Shown: positions 1 to 7,818 of the stretch, piece by piece | Numbering within the stretch: the first letter of the stretch is position 1 | How the letters are laid out: each line of letters starts with the position of its first letter | Origin: Halomonas zincidurans B6 | Lineage (GTDB): Bacteria > Pseudomonadota > Gammaproteobacteria > Pseudomonadales > Halomonadaceae | Direction: 5' to 3' | DNA length: 64,000 nucleotides | Assembly: GCF_000731955.1 (NCBI RefSeq) | Contig: NZ_JNCK01000001.1 | Span: 1-64,000, forward strand | Program-made: the position numbers and the translations under genes | The notes under the pieces: model-generated | What the model was told of the DNA's origin: nothing | Databases searched by the model: none | Seen by the model: the letters and a program-made list of their open reading frames with translations, nothing else

Positions 1-164
1 GGGACACCCCGGGGGCTTTTTTTTGTGGGTGCGCGAGAAAGCTGGGGCGCGCGTGAGTCCCGGACAGCCTGTGTTCGGGGGTAAGCGCCAATAAATCAGC
101 ACCTACACCCCCATCCCCATATTTAACACACTGATTCCCTCATCAACCGCAGGAGGGAATCAGC

Positions 165-467
165 ATGACCCACGAACGCGAACAACTTTGGCAACAGCAC
201 ATCACGCAGTGGCAGGCATCCGGACTGTCTGGAATGGCCTACTGCAAGCAACAGTCACTGACCTACTGTCGGTTTGTCTATTGGCGCAAGAAGCTGACCC
301 ATGGGGTGCCGGATGATGCCGCACCTTCGGGATTTGCCCGGGTAGCCCCGGTCTCCGGATCGGAGGCCACGGACGGCCTGACCGTCTCGTTGCCTGGCGG
401 CGTATCGGTGACCGGCCTGCACGCTGGCAACATCGAGTTGCTGGGCGCGGTTCTGAGGCAGTTGTGA
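165..467 (+). CDS. tnpA: IS66 accessory protein TnpA
   Basis: A 100-residue protein of the IS66 TnpA (Orf1) type. The N-terminal half reads as a helix-turn-helix-like segment (LWQQHITQWQASGLSGMAYC and the following residues to about 45), which is the conserved part of the family. A GGAGG-like ribosome site lies just before the ATG. It is the first gene of the element and its stop codon overlaps the tnpB start. In IS66 elements TnpA and TnpB are accessory proteins needed with the DDE protein TnpC for transposition; their biochemical roles are poorly defined. Length is normal for the family and no damage is seen. Confidence 0.88.
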   Translation: MTHEREQLWQQHITQWQASGLSGMAYCKQQSLTYCRFVYWRKKLTHGVPDDAAPSGFARVAPVSGSEATDGLTVSLPGGVSVTGLHAGNIELLGAVLRQL

Positions 468-835
468 TGCGAAACCGGTATCTGCGTCCCTCGTGGGACT
501 TGCCGGAGATTTACCTGTATCGCACCCCGGTCGACTTCCGCAAGCAGGCCAACGGCCTGGCCCTGATCGTTGAACAGGAGCTGGGGCACAGCCCGTTCTC
601 CGGCGCCTTCTATGCCTTCACTAACCGGCAGCGGAACAAGATCAAGTGTCTGATGTGGGAAGACAATGGCTTTGTGCTGTATTACAAGGCCCTGGCCGAG
701 GAGCGATTCAAGTGGCCTGGCCCGTCGGATGACCTGATGCCGCTGACTGGCGAGCAGATCAACTGGTTGCTGGACGGGTATGACATTACCCTGTTGCGAG
801 GGCACAAAACCCTGCATTACGAGAGCGTGGGATAG
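467..835 (+). CDS. tnpB: IS66 accessory protein TnpB
   Basis: A 122-residue TnpB (Orf2) protein, normal length for IS66. Family hallmarks include the stretch around residues 17-35 (YLYRTPVDFRKQANGLALIV) and the central KIKCLMWEDNGFVLYYK segment. ATG at 467 overlaps the tnpA stop by one base (TGATG), which suggests translational coupling. A GTG at 464 in the same frame would add one residue and cannot be excluded. It acts with TnpA and TnpC in transposition. No frameshift or internal stop is present. Confidence 0.9.
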   Translation: MRNRYLRPSWDLPEIYLYRTPVDFRKQANGLALIVEQELGHSPFSGAFYAFTNRQRNKIKCLMWEDNGFVLYYKALAEERFKWPGPSDDLMPLTGEQINWLLDGYDITLLRGHKTLHYESVG

Positions 836-880
836 CACTTTTTACGTGCTACAGATCGTTGTTTTTGCTATAATTCCGTT

Positions 881-2542
881 ATGAAAACAACGCCTGATAA
901 CGCCTCTTCAACTCCTGATTTCAGCAGCCTCTCTGCCGCTGAAATGGCGACTGTTATCAGTGATCTTCAGCAGCGACTCGCCTCGAAAGAAGAAGCCTTT
1001 CTGAACCAGCAGGCCAGGCTGAAATCTCAGGCATCAGCACTGGAGCAGCGCGATCAGGCCATCCAGAGCCGGGACGCCCGCATCGAGATCCTTGAAGAGC
1101 TACTGCGACATAAAAAGATCCAGCAATTCGCGGCCAGTAGTGAAAAGCAGCCCCATCAGATCATGCTGTTTGATGAAGCCGAGCTGGAAGTTGAGATTGA
1201 TGAACTCCGCGATGACCTGGCCGACGAGGCCGAGGAAGAAGCGCCCCGCCGGTCACGAAAGCGCCGCCAACGCGGCTTCTGTGACAAACTGCTGCGTGAG
1301 CGTATTGAGCTGACCCTCAGTGACGAAGAGAAAGCCGGTGCCAGCAAGGCCTTCTTCACCAAAGTGAAGGAAGAGCTGGAATTCATCCCGGCCCAGTTGA
1401 AAGTGCTGGAGTACTGGCAGGAAAAGGCGGTGTTCGAGCAGGAGGGTGAGGAACGCATGGTGGCGGCAGCCCGTCCGGCTCACCCGCTGGGCAAGTGCAT
1501 CGCCACCCCCTCGTTGCTGGCCTACCTCATCACCTCCAAGTACGCCGACGGGCTACCGTTATACCGACAGGAGCAGATGCTCAAACGCCTGGGCCACGAA
1601 GTCAGCCGAACCAGCATGGCCCACTGGATCATCCGACTGGACAACGTGTTCCAGCCGCTGATCAACCTGATGCGGGAAACCCAGAACAGCAGCGATTACC
1701 TGCAGGCGGATGAAACCCGGATCCAGGTACTCAAGGAAGACGGCAAGACAGCCCAATCCGACAAATGGATGTGGGTCACCCGGGGTGGTCCACCGGGAAA
1801 ACCCTCGGTTCTGTTCGAGTATGACCCCTCACGAGGTGGCAAGGTACCGGTGCGCCTGCTGGATGACTTCCAGGGCATTCTGCAAGCCGATGGCTACTCC
1901 GGCTATGGCAAGGTGTGCCGTGACAATAATCTGAGCCGAATCGGATGTTGGGATCATGCCCGACGCAAGTTCGTGGAAGCGTCCCGAGCCGCGCCGGCCA
2001 AGGGCAAGAAAGGCCAGCCGTCAAAAGCCGATGTGGCCCTGAGCCATATCCGCAAGCTGTACGCGGTTGAAAAAGCGGCGCAGGCGCTGAGTGATGCCGA
2101 GCGTTACCGGGTGCGCCAGGAAAAAAGCCTGCCGCTACTGAACGCCTTCAAGGCCTGGTTGGAGAAAAATGCCCCCAAGGTGATGAAAGGCATGCTCACC
2201 CGCAAGGCCATTGATTATACCCTCAACCAGTGGGACACCCTGGTTGGCTACTGCGAGCGCGGCGACTTGCAGATCAGCAACGTGCTGGCAGAAAACGCCA
2301 TCCGACCATTTGCGGTCGGAAGGAAGGCCTGGCTGTTCGCCGATACCCCGCAAGGGGCTAAAGCGAGTGCCACCTGTTACTCGCTGATCGAAACCGCCAA
2401 GGCCAACGGCCTGGAGCCATCCGCTTATATTCACCATGTGCTAACGCACATAGCCGATGCGGTTACCCTCGAACAACTCGAAACACTCTTGCCCTGGAAC
2501 GCGACGCTGCCCGCTTCAAAAAAAGTGGCTCAATACGGTTAG
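881..2542 (+). CDS. tnpC: IS66 DDE transposase TnpC
   Basis: The 553-residue catalytic transposase of the element. The N-terminal part (about residues 20-85) is a heptad-rich coiled coil, followed by an acidic linker and an Arg/Lys-rich patch (around 120-130) before the zinc-binding and DDE regions. Likely catalytic acidic residues are D277 (QADETRIQV), D337 (LQADGYSGY) and E471 (LAENAIRPF), the pattern expected for IS66 DDE enzymes. The C-terminus ends with the short accessory domain usual for the family. The gene is open from end to end and stops 29 bp before the right inverted repeat tip. It begins 45 bp after tnpB. Confidence 0.93.
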   Translation: MKTTPDNASSTPDFSSLSAAEMATVISDLQQRLASKEEAFLNQQARLKSQASALEQRDQAIQSRDARIEILEELLRHKKIQQFAASSEKQPHQIMLFDEAELEVEIDELRDDLADEAEEEAPRRSRKRRQRGFCDKLLRERIELTLSDEEKAGASKAFFTKVKEELEFIPAQLKVLEYWQEKAVFEQEGEERMVAAARPAHPLGKCIATPSLLAYLITSKYADGLPLYRQEQMLKRLGHEVSRTSMAHWIIRLDNVFQPLINLMRETQNSSDYLQADETRIQVLKEDGKTAQSDKWMWVTRGGPPGKPSVLFEYDPSRGGKVPVRLLDDFQGILQADGYSGYGKVCRDNNLSRIGCWDHARRKFVEASRAAPAKGKKGQPSKADVALSHIRKLYAVEKAAQALSDAERYRVRQEKSLPLLNAFKAWLEKNAPKVMKGMLTRKAIDYTLNQWDTLVGYCERGDLQISNVLAENAIRPFAVGRKAWLFADTPQGAKASATCYSLIETAKANGLEPSAYIHHVLTHIADAVTLEQLETLLPWNATLPASKKVAQYG

Positions 2543-2674
2543 GGCAAGTGGGTCGGTTTAACGGCGCTTACCTTTTTTGTGCGTAAAAGCCGGCCTAACA
2601 AGCAGTTGGCGTTCATCGCTGCGCACTGTATGGTATTGGTTCTATTGGTACCGTTACGTTCTCAGGAGGAGACG

Positions 2675-2875
2675 ATGCAAAAGAATCTGCTGCGTAAGTT
2701 GGGTCTGGCGATGATGCTGGCATTGATGCTGGGTGGCGTGGCTGCCTGTGATGACCAGGGACCCGCCGAGGAAGCTGGCGAGAGCATCGACGAAGCGGCT
2801 GAAAACGCCGGTGATAGCGTCGAGGAAATGGGTGAAGACGTGCAGGATGCTGCCGAAGACGCCCAGAATAATTAA
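2675..2875 (+). CDS. Small acidic lipoprotein
   Basis: A 66-residue predicted lipoprotein. The chosen ATG has an AGGAGG ribosome site a few bases upstream; an in-frame upstream extension reaches back almost to the IS66 end and is not needed. Residues 1-24 form a lipoprotein signal (KNLLRKLGLAMMLALMLGG) ending in a VAAC lipobox with C25 as the lipidated residue. The mature part is short and very rich in Glu, Asp and Ala, with repeating ExA/DxA patterns that suggest a single acidic amphipathic helix. Expected in the outer membrane or periplasm. Function unknown; small acidic lipoproteins of this kind have no established role. Confidence 0.7.
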   Translation: MQKNLLRKLGLAMMLALMLGGVAACDDQGPAEEAGESIDEAAENAGDSVEEMGEDVQDAAEDAQNN

Positions 2876-3013
2876 GCGCTCCAGCGCAGTAATGCCAGTC
2901 AGTTAAACTTATAACCCAACAGCTGATGATGAGATCGTCCCGTGTCAGGTACACCGATACGGGACGGTCCATGCACTTCAGCAATGCCATCGCCAAGGCG
3001 ACACCTGACGATT

Positions 3014-3230
3014 TCTCAGCATCTCCGAGTCCTCTCGCCCGACCTGATCGACACCTGTCTCGAGCAAGCCTGCGTGGCCACACTGCGCAAGCGTCGCCTG
3101 CCGCAGCGCAGGCACCTGCAGCGGGAAGGCGCTCAAGCGGTGGTAGAGATCCTTGCGAAAGCGTCCCGCCGCGACCTCGGTGGCCAGATCGCGGTTGGTC
3201 ACGGCGGCGATGCCGCACCGGGTCATCTGG
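3014..3230 (-). pseudogene. Fragment of a NorR-like sigma-54 activator
   Basis: The minus strand encodes a piece of an AAA+ sigma-54 activator. The readable core is IAAVTNRDLATEVAAGRFRK followed by DLYHRLSAFPLQVPALR, which matches the sensor/arginine-finger part of this family and is closest to NorR, the nitric-oxide-responsive regulator. After that point (about 3100 down to 3014) the similarity becomes degenerate. The GAF domain, Walker A site, GAFTGA loop and the HTH are all missing, so this is a remnant. It abuts a reductase remnant on the other strand, which suggests a former divergent or neighbouring norR-flavoprotein pair destroyed near the IS66 insertion. Assignment rests on one conserved block. 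Confidence 0.6.
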
Positions 3231-3406
3231 GACGCATCGACCGCGAGCTGCTGAAGACGTTGCTGCCGAAGAGCGAGCCGCTGTGCTATCTGGTCGGCCT
3301 GCAAGGTTTCATGCGCTGTGTCGACACCGAGCTCGAAGCGCTCGAGGTGCCTGCCGAGCGGCGGCGCTTCGAGCATTTCGGGTCGACGCGGCCGCTGCAC
3401 GCCTGA
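3230..3406 (+). pseudogene. C-terminal fragment of a flavohemoprotein-like NAD(P)H reductase
   Basis: The plus strand here reads GRIDRELLKTLLPKSEPLCY, then LVGLQGFMRCVDTELEALEV and PAERRRFEHFG. This is the last part of the NAD-binding domain of ferredoxin-reductase-type flavoproteins, as in Hmp (where YLCGPxxFM is followed by an L..LGV...RIxxExFG block). The CGP motif is altered to LVGLQG, and no globin or FAD-binding domain precedes it, so it is a 3' remnant. Combined with the NorR-like piece next to it, the likely origin is a nitric-oxide detoxification locus, but that is inference. No start codon or ribosome site is suggested. Confidence 0.5.
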
Positions 3407-3541
3407 GCGGGACAGGCAATGCATGGGGTTTATCGATAACTATAGGGAAAAGCAATCGCCCCAGATGTTGATTAGAGCCCTAACGGACGCCATTACCGGG
3501 ACAGCGTTATTTTCGAGTCATCGCCAAGGCAAGGAGAAACC

Positions 3542-4639
3542 ATGGCCTACGAGAATCTGCTGTCCCCGTTCGAGCTGGGCCGCCTGACGCTGTCCAACCG
3601 CGTCATCATGGCGCCGCTGACCCGTGCTCGCACGCCCGACAGCGTCCCCGGCGAGCTACAGGCCCGGTATTACGCGCAGCGCGCCGGCGCGGGCCTGGTG
3701 ATCAGCGAGGCGACCAACATCTCACCCACCGCGCGCGGCTACGTGTATACCCCGGGTATCTACACCGACGCCCAAGAAGAAGGCTGGCGCAAGGTGGTCA
3801 AGGCGGTCCACGATGCCGGCGGGCGCATGGCGCTGCAGCTGTGGCATGTGGGGCGCGTCTCGCACGAGATCGTCCAGCCCAACGGGTTGCAGCCGGTCGC
3901 ACCCAGCGCGATCCGCGGCGAGGGCGCGCAGTGCTTCGCCGAATTCGCCGACGGCACGGCGGGGCGTCACCCGGCGAGTACCCCGCGGGCGCTCGAGCTC
4001 AAGGAGATTCCGACACTTATCGAGGACTATCGCCAGGCCGCCAGGCGGGCCAAACGGGCCGCCTTCGACATGCTCGAGGTCCACGCCGCCAACGCCTATC
4101 TGCTTCAGCAGTTCCTGGCCAGCGGCGCCAACAAGCGCACCGACCGCTATGGTGGCAGTGTGGTCAATCGCGCGCGGTTGCTGCTCGAGGTGGTCGATGC
4201 AGTCAGCGCGGAGATCGGTGCCGATCGCGTCGGCGTGCGATTGTCGCCGTTCATCGAGATCTTCGGCCTCAGCGACGACGAACCCGAGGCGATGATGCGC
4301 TACCTGGCCGAGCAGCTGTCGCTGCGCAAGATCGGCTACTTGCACATCAACGAGCCCGACTGGACCGGCGAGGGCGTGCAGTTGACCGACGACTTTCGCC
4401 GCGACCTGCGCGACCGCTTTCGTGGTCCGCTGTTGTATTGCGGTCACTACACCGCCGCGCGCGGCGAGGTGCTGATCGCGAAGGGGCTCGCCGACGCGGT
4501 GGTCTACGGTCGGCCCTACATCGCCAACCCCGATCTGGTCGAGCGCTTTCGTCGTCAGGCGCCGCTCAACGAGCCGGATCCGGACACTTTCTACGGCGGC
4601 GGCGCGCAAGGCTATACCGACTATCCGACGCTCGACTGA
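3542..4639 (+). CDS. nemA: Old yellow enzyme family alkene reductase (NemA-like)
   Basis: A 365-residue FMN-dependent oxidoreductase of the old yellow enzyme family, which reduces activated alkenes, N-ethylmaleimide, nitrate esters and similar electrophiles with NAD(P)H. Family features are the start LLSPFELGRLTLSNRVIMAP (FMN binding), LTRARTP, the QLWHVGR segment, the active-site region around EVHAANAYLLQQFL, and the ASGANKRTDRYGGS signature. Full length. A strong AAGGAG ribosome site precedes the ATG. It stands alone between the gene fragments upstream and the NlpE-like lipoprotein downstream. Cytosolic. Exact substrate unknown. Confidence 0.9.
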   Translation: MAYENLLSPFELGRLTLSNRVIMAPLTRARTPDSVPGELQARYYAQRAGAGLVISEATNISPTARGYVYTPGIYTDAQEEGWRKVVKAVHDAGGRMALQLWHVGRVSHEIVQPNGLQPVAPSAIRGEGAQCFAEFADGTAGRHPASTPRALELKEIPTLIEDYRQAARRAKRAAFDMLEVHAANAYLLQQFLASGANKRTDRYGGSVVNRARLLLEVVDAVSAEIGADRVGVRLSPFIEIFGLSDDEPEAMMRYLAEQLSLRKIGYLHINEPDWTGEGVQLTDDFRRDLRDRFRGPLLYCGHYTAARGEVLIAKGLADAVVYGRPYIANPDLVERFRRQAPLNEPDPDTFYGGGAQGYTDYPTLD

Positions 4640-4733
4640 CACGCTGGGCTGTCCACTGGCCTGGCTTGCCGCTATCCTGTGAGTCACGAGCCGCCCGGGC
4701 GGCGGCCTAAGCTCATTGGTTAGGAGGACTCAT

Positions 4734-5204
4734 ATGCAGATCAGGACGTTGCTGGCCGGCTCCGCGATGCTTGCGCTACTCGGCGGATGCGCCGCCGGTA
4801 CCCAGCAGGACGTAGGCACCCAGGAGCCGATGACGGGGCCGCAGACGGCGACCTACGAAGGCACTCTGCCGTGTCGCAGTTGCGCAGGCATCGATCTCAC
4901 CGTGACTCTCGAGGGCACCGAGCAGTCTCCCGACGAAGCGCGCGATTTCACCCTCGAGGCCAGCTACCGCGAGCATCCGCAGAATCCCCCGAACGAGCGT
5001 TACGAGGGGCAGTGGAATGTGCTCAGCGGCACCGCCAATGACCCCGAAGCGACGGTCTACGAACTGACCCCCGATGGCGAAGGCCAGGTCTACTACTTCC
5101 TCAAGCTCGACAGCGACACGCTCGAGCTGGTCGACCCGCAACGCCGCCGCTTCGAAAACGGCGAGACGCTGCGCCTCAACCGCCAGCAGTCAACAGCAAC
5201 CTAG
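4734..5204 (+). CDS. NlpE-like N-terminal domain lipoprotein
   Basis: A 156-residue lipoprotein. The ATG at 4734 follows a TTAGGAGGA ribosome site; an upstream in-frame ATG at 4716 has none. Signal sequence residues 1-18 end in the lipobox LGGC with C19. The mature part opens with TYEGTLPCRSCAGIDLTVTL, which matches the NlpE N-terminal beta-barrel domain including its CxxC motif. In E. coli NlpE signals outer-membrane and copper stress to CpxA. This protein has only the N-terminal domain, so a role in envelope or metal stress is possible but not shown. It ends in a short Gln/Ser/Thr tail. Confidence 0.78.
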   Translation: MQIRTLLAGSAMLALLGGCAAGTQQDVGTQEPMTGPQTATYEGTLPCRSCAGIDLTVTLEGTEQSPDEARDFTLEASYREHPQNPPNERYEGQWNVLSGTANDPEATVYELTPDGEGQVYYFLKLDSDTLELVDPQRRRFENGETLRLNRQQSTAT

Positions 5205-5255
5205 TAGCCAATAGCGCCCAGTAATCAATAGCGCAGTAGCAATGCGAGAAGGACG

Positions 5256-5280
5256 GGGGCGGCCATTGGTCGCCCCTGTT
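5256..5280 (+). terminator. Probable rho-independent terminator after the NlpE-like gene
   Basis: A 9-bp stem GGGGCGGCC / GGTCGCCCC (one G-T pair) with a 3-base loop, followed by TGTT. It sits 50 bp after the lipoprotein stop and 50 bp before radA. The T tract is weak, so termination may be partial. Confidence 0.45.
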
Positions 5281-5328
5281 CGTTGTCCGCCGCTCGTTAT
5301 CAGCCTCGCACTATCCGACAGGAAGCCC

Positions 5329-6705
5329 ATGGCGAAAGCGAAGAGCGCCTTTGTATGCACCGAATGCGGTGCCGAATACAGCAAGTGGCAGGGCCAGTGC
5401 ACCAGTTGCCGTGAGTGGAACACCCTGAGCGAGGTGCGCCGGGCCGCACCGCGCCCGGGGAGCGGCAGCGGCCCGGCGACGGCGCGCGCCGGCTATGCCG
5501 GCAGCCTGTCGCGGGAAGTCACCGACCTGGCCAGCGTCGATCTCGCCGAAGTGCCGCGTTTTTCGTCGACCTTCGGCGAATTCGATCGGGTGCTGGGTGG
5601 CGGGCTGGTGCCGGGTTCGGCGGTGCTGCTGGGCGGCAACCCCGGCGCCGGTAAGTCGACCCTGCTGCTGCAGACCGCCTGCAAGCTCGCCCAGCAGCGC
5701 CGCGTGCTGTACATCACCGGCGAGGAATCGCTGTCGCAGGTGGCGATGCGCGCCCACCGCCTGCAACTGCCCGCCCAGGGGCTCAAGATGCTCGCCGAGA
5801 CCAGCATCGAGACGATCCTCGGCGTCGCCGAGCGCGAGCGCCCCGCGGTGCTGATCATCGACTCCATTCAGACCATGCATCTCGAGGATATCGGCTCGGC
5901 GCCGGGCGGGGTGGCTCAGGTGCGCGAGTCGGCGGCGGCGTTGACGCGTTTCGCCAAGCAGTCGAACACCGTGCTGATGCTGGTCGGTCACGTGACCAAG
6001 GACGGCACCCTGGCCGGCCCCAAGGTGCTCGAGCATATGATCGACGCCTCGCTGCTGCTCGAGGGCGGCGCCGATTCGCGCTTTCGCACCCTGCGCGGTC
6101 AGAAGAACCGCTTCGGCGCGGTCAACGAACTGGGTGTGTTCGCGATGCTCGAGCAGGGCCTGAAGGAGGTCAAGAATCCCAGTGCGATCTTCCTGTCGCG
6201 TGGAGAGGAGCAGGCCCCGGGCAGCCTGGTGATGGTGGTCTGGGAGGGCACCCGGCCGATCCTCGTCGAGGTGCAGGCGCTGCTCGACGATTCGGCGCTG
6301 GGCAATCCACGGCGCGTCGCCGTAGGCCTCGACGGCAACCGCCTGGCGATGCTGCTGGCGGTACTGCACAAGCACGGCGGGCTGTTCACCGGCGACCAGG
6401 ACGTCTTTCTCAACGTGGTCGGCGGGGTCAAGGTGCTCGAGACCAGCGCCGACCTGGCGGTGCTGCTGGCGGTGGTGTCGAGCCTGCAGAATCGCTCGCT
6501 GCCCCGCGAGCTGGTGGTGTTCGGCGAGGTCGGCCTGTCGGGTGAGATCCGCCCGGTGCCCAGCGGCCAGGAGCGCATCGTCGAGGCCGCCAAACACGGT
6601 TTCACCCGCGCCATCGTGCCGCGCGGCAACGCCCCCAAACGGGCCCCCGAGGGCATGACGGTGATCGCCGTCGACAAGCTCGCCGAGGCCATCGAGGCGC
6701 TGTGA
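5329..6705 (+). CDS. radA: DNA repair protein RadA
   Basis: A 458-residue RadA, a RecA-like ATPase that drives branch migration of recombination intermediates. The start MAKAKSAFVCTEC fits the family. The C4 zinc finger (CTEC...CTSC) is at the N-terminus, the Walker A site is GGNPGAGKST near residue 103, and the RadA-specific KNRFG motif lies in RGQKNRFGAVNELGVFAM. The C-terminal third is the Lon-like domain, ending IAVDKLAEAIEAL. Length is normal. A GGAAG ribosome site precedes the chosen ATG; upstream in-frame codons are ignored because they add sequence before the conserved zinc finger. Confidence 0.96.
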   Translation: MAKAKSAFVCTECGAEYSKWQGQCTSCREWNTLSEVRRAAPRPGSGSGPATARAGYAGSLSREVTDLASVDLAEVPRFSSTFGEFDRVLGGGLVPGSAVLLGGNPGAGKSTLLLQTACKLAQQRRVLYITGEESLSQVAMRAHRLQLPAQGLKMLAETSIETILGVAERERPAVLIIDSIQTMHLEDIGSAPGGVAQVRESAAALTRFAKQSNTVLMLVGHVTKDGTLAGPKVLEHMIDASLLLEGGADSRFRTLRGQKNRFGAVNELGVFAMLEQGLKEVKNPSAIFLSRGEEQAPGSLVMVVWEGTRPILVEVQALLDDSALGNPRRVAVGLDGNRLAMLLAVLHKHGGLFTGDQDVFLNVVGGVKVLETSADLAVLLAVVSSLQNRSLPRELVVFGEVGLSGEIRPVPSGQERIVEAAKHGFTRAIVPRGNAPKRAPEGMTVIAVDKLAEAIEAL

Positions 6706-6780
6706 GCGGCGCCCGATGGCTATGCTTTGAGTCAGTAAGCCCGCTTTGACGGGAGATTAACGCACGCAAGGAGATGACCC

Positions 6781-7818
6781 ATGAGCGCCATTCGCCTGAC
6801 CCAGTACAGTCATGGCGCCGGCTGTGGCTGCAAGATCGCCCCCGACGTCCTCGACGGCATTCTCGCCAAGGCCGGGCCGGGGGCCAGCAACACCCGGCTG
6901 ATCGTCGGCAACCAGGGACGCGAAGACGCGGCGGTCTATGATCTCGGCGACGGCCGCGGAATGATCGCCACCACCGATTTCTTCACGCCGATCGTCGACG
7001 ATCCGTTCGATTTCGGGCGCATCGCCGCGATCAACGCCATCAGCGACGTCTACGCCATGGGTGGCAAGCCGGTGCTGGCGCTGGGCATTCTCGGCTGGCC
7101 GCTCGACAAGCTAGCCGCCGACATCGCCGGCGACGTGGTCGCCGGCGCCCAGGCGGTGTGTCGCGAGCTGGGCTTGGCGCTGGCCGGCGGCCACTCGATC
7201 GACGCCCCCGAGCCGATCTTCGGCCTGGCGGTCAACGGGCTGGTCGATCTCGACGCGCTCAAGCTCAACAAGGGCGCCGAGCCCGGCGATCTGCTGTATC
7301 TGACCAAGCCGCTCGGCGTCGGCCTGCTGACCACCGCCGAGAAGCGCGGCCTGCTCAAGGAGGGCCACCACGGGCTGGCCCGCGAGACCATGCTCAAGCC
7401 CAACGACATTGGCGTCGAGATGGCGCGCATCTCCGGCGTGCACGCGATGACCGATGTCACCGGCTTCGGTCTGGCCGGGCACATGAGCGAGATGTGCGAG
7501 GCCAGCGGGGTGGCCGCGCGCGTCGACTTTCGGCGCCTGCCGCGGCTTGCCGAGGCCGAGGCCTATCGTCGCCAGGGCGCGGTGCCCGGTGGCACCGAGC
7601 GCAATCGCAATGCGCTGGGCAAGCGCCTGCCCGAGATGGATGCCGCCCATTGGCAGTGGCTGTGCGATCCACAGACCTCGGGTGGCCTGTTGCTGGCGGT
7701 GCATCCGGCCTACGCCGATGACGTCGAACGTGTCGGCCGCCAATTCGGGTTGCGCCTCGAGTCGTTCGGCGAATTCACCAAGGCCGGCGGCGAGACGTTG
7801 ATCGAGGTCCGGCGATGA
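6781..7818 (+). CDS. selD: Selenide, water dikinase (selenophosphate synthase)
   Basis: A 345-residue SelD, which makes selenophosphate from selenide and ATP for selenocysteine and 2-selenouridine synthesis. The catalytic motif GAGCGCKI sits at residues 12-19, with cysteine codons where some orthologues have selenocysteine, so no recoding is needed. The ATP-binding region ATTDFFTPIVDDPFDFGRIA and the C-terminal QTSGGLL motif are present. AAGGAG precedes the ATG. It overlaps selU by 4 bp, so the selenophosphate made here can feed tRNA 2-selenouridine formation. No selA or selB is present in this window. Confidence 0.96.
   Translation: MSAIRLTQYSHGAGCGCKIAPDVLDGILAKAGPGASNTRLIVGNQGREDAAVYDLGDGRGMIATTDFFTPIVDDPFDFGRIAAINAISDVYAMGGKPVLALGILGWPLDKLAADIAGDVVAGAQAVCRELGLALAGGHSIDAPEPIFGLAVNGLVDLDALKLNKGAEPGDLLYLTKPLGVGLLTTAEKRGLLKEGHHGLARETMLKPNDIGVEMARISGVHAMTDVTGFGLAGHMSEMCEASGVAARVDFRRLPRLAEAEAYRRQGAVPGGTERNRNALGKRLPEMDAAHWQWLCDPQTSGGLLLAVHPAYADDVERVGRQFGLRLESFGEFTKAGGETLIEVRR

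Larger units (their letters stand above)
81..2571 (+). mobile_element. IS66-family insertion sequence, apparently complete
   Basis: About 2.49 kb carrying the three genes usual for IS66 elements (tnpA, tnpB, tnpC) in order. Imperfect terminal inverted repeats are visible: GTAAGCGCC opens the left end at 81 and GGCGCTTAC closes the right end at 2571, with roughly 16 of 22 positions matching between the ends. IS66 elements normally create 8-bp target duplications. The 8 bases outside the left end (73-80) and right end (2572-2579) do not match, so the flanks may have been rearranged. All three genes are open, so the element may still be active. The 80 bases before it hold no recognisable gene. 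Confidence 0.88.

Noticed and set aside
3722..4687. Long minus-strand open frame opposite the old yellow enzyme gene
   Set aside because: It is a by-product of high-GC codon use in the plus-strand gene; no ribosome site and a composition typical of antisense frames.
6781..6840. Possible selenocysteine codon in selD
   Set aside because: The motif positions are ordinary Cys codons (TGT, TGC), with no in-frame TGA.
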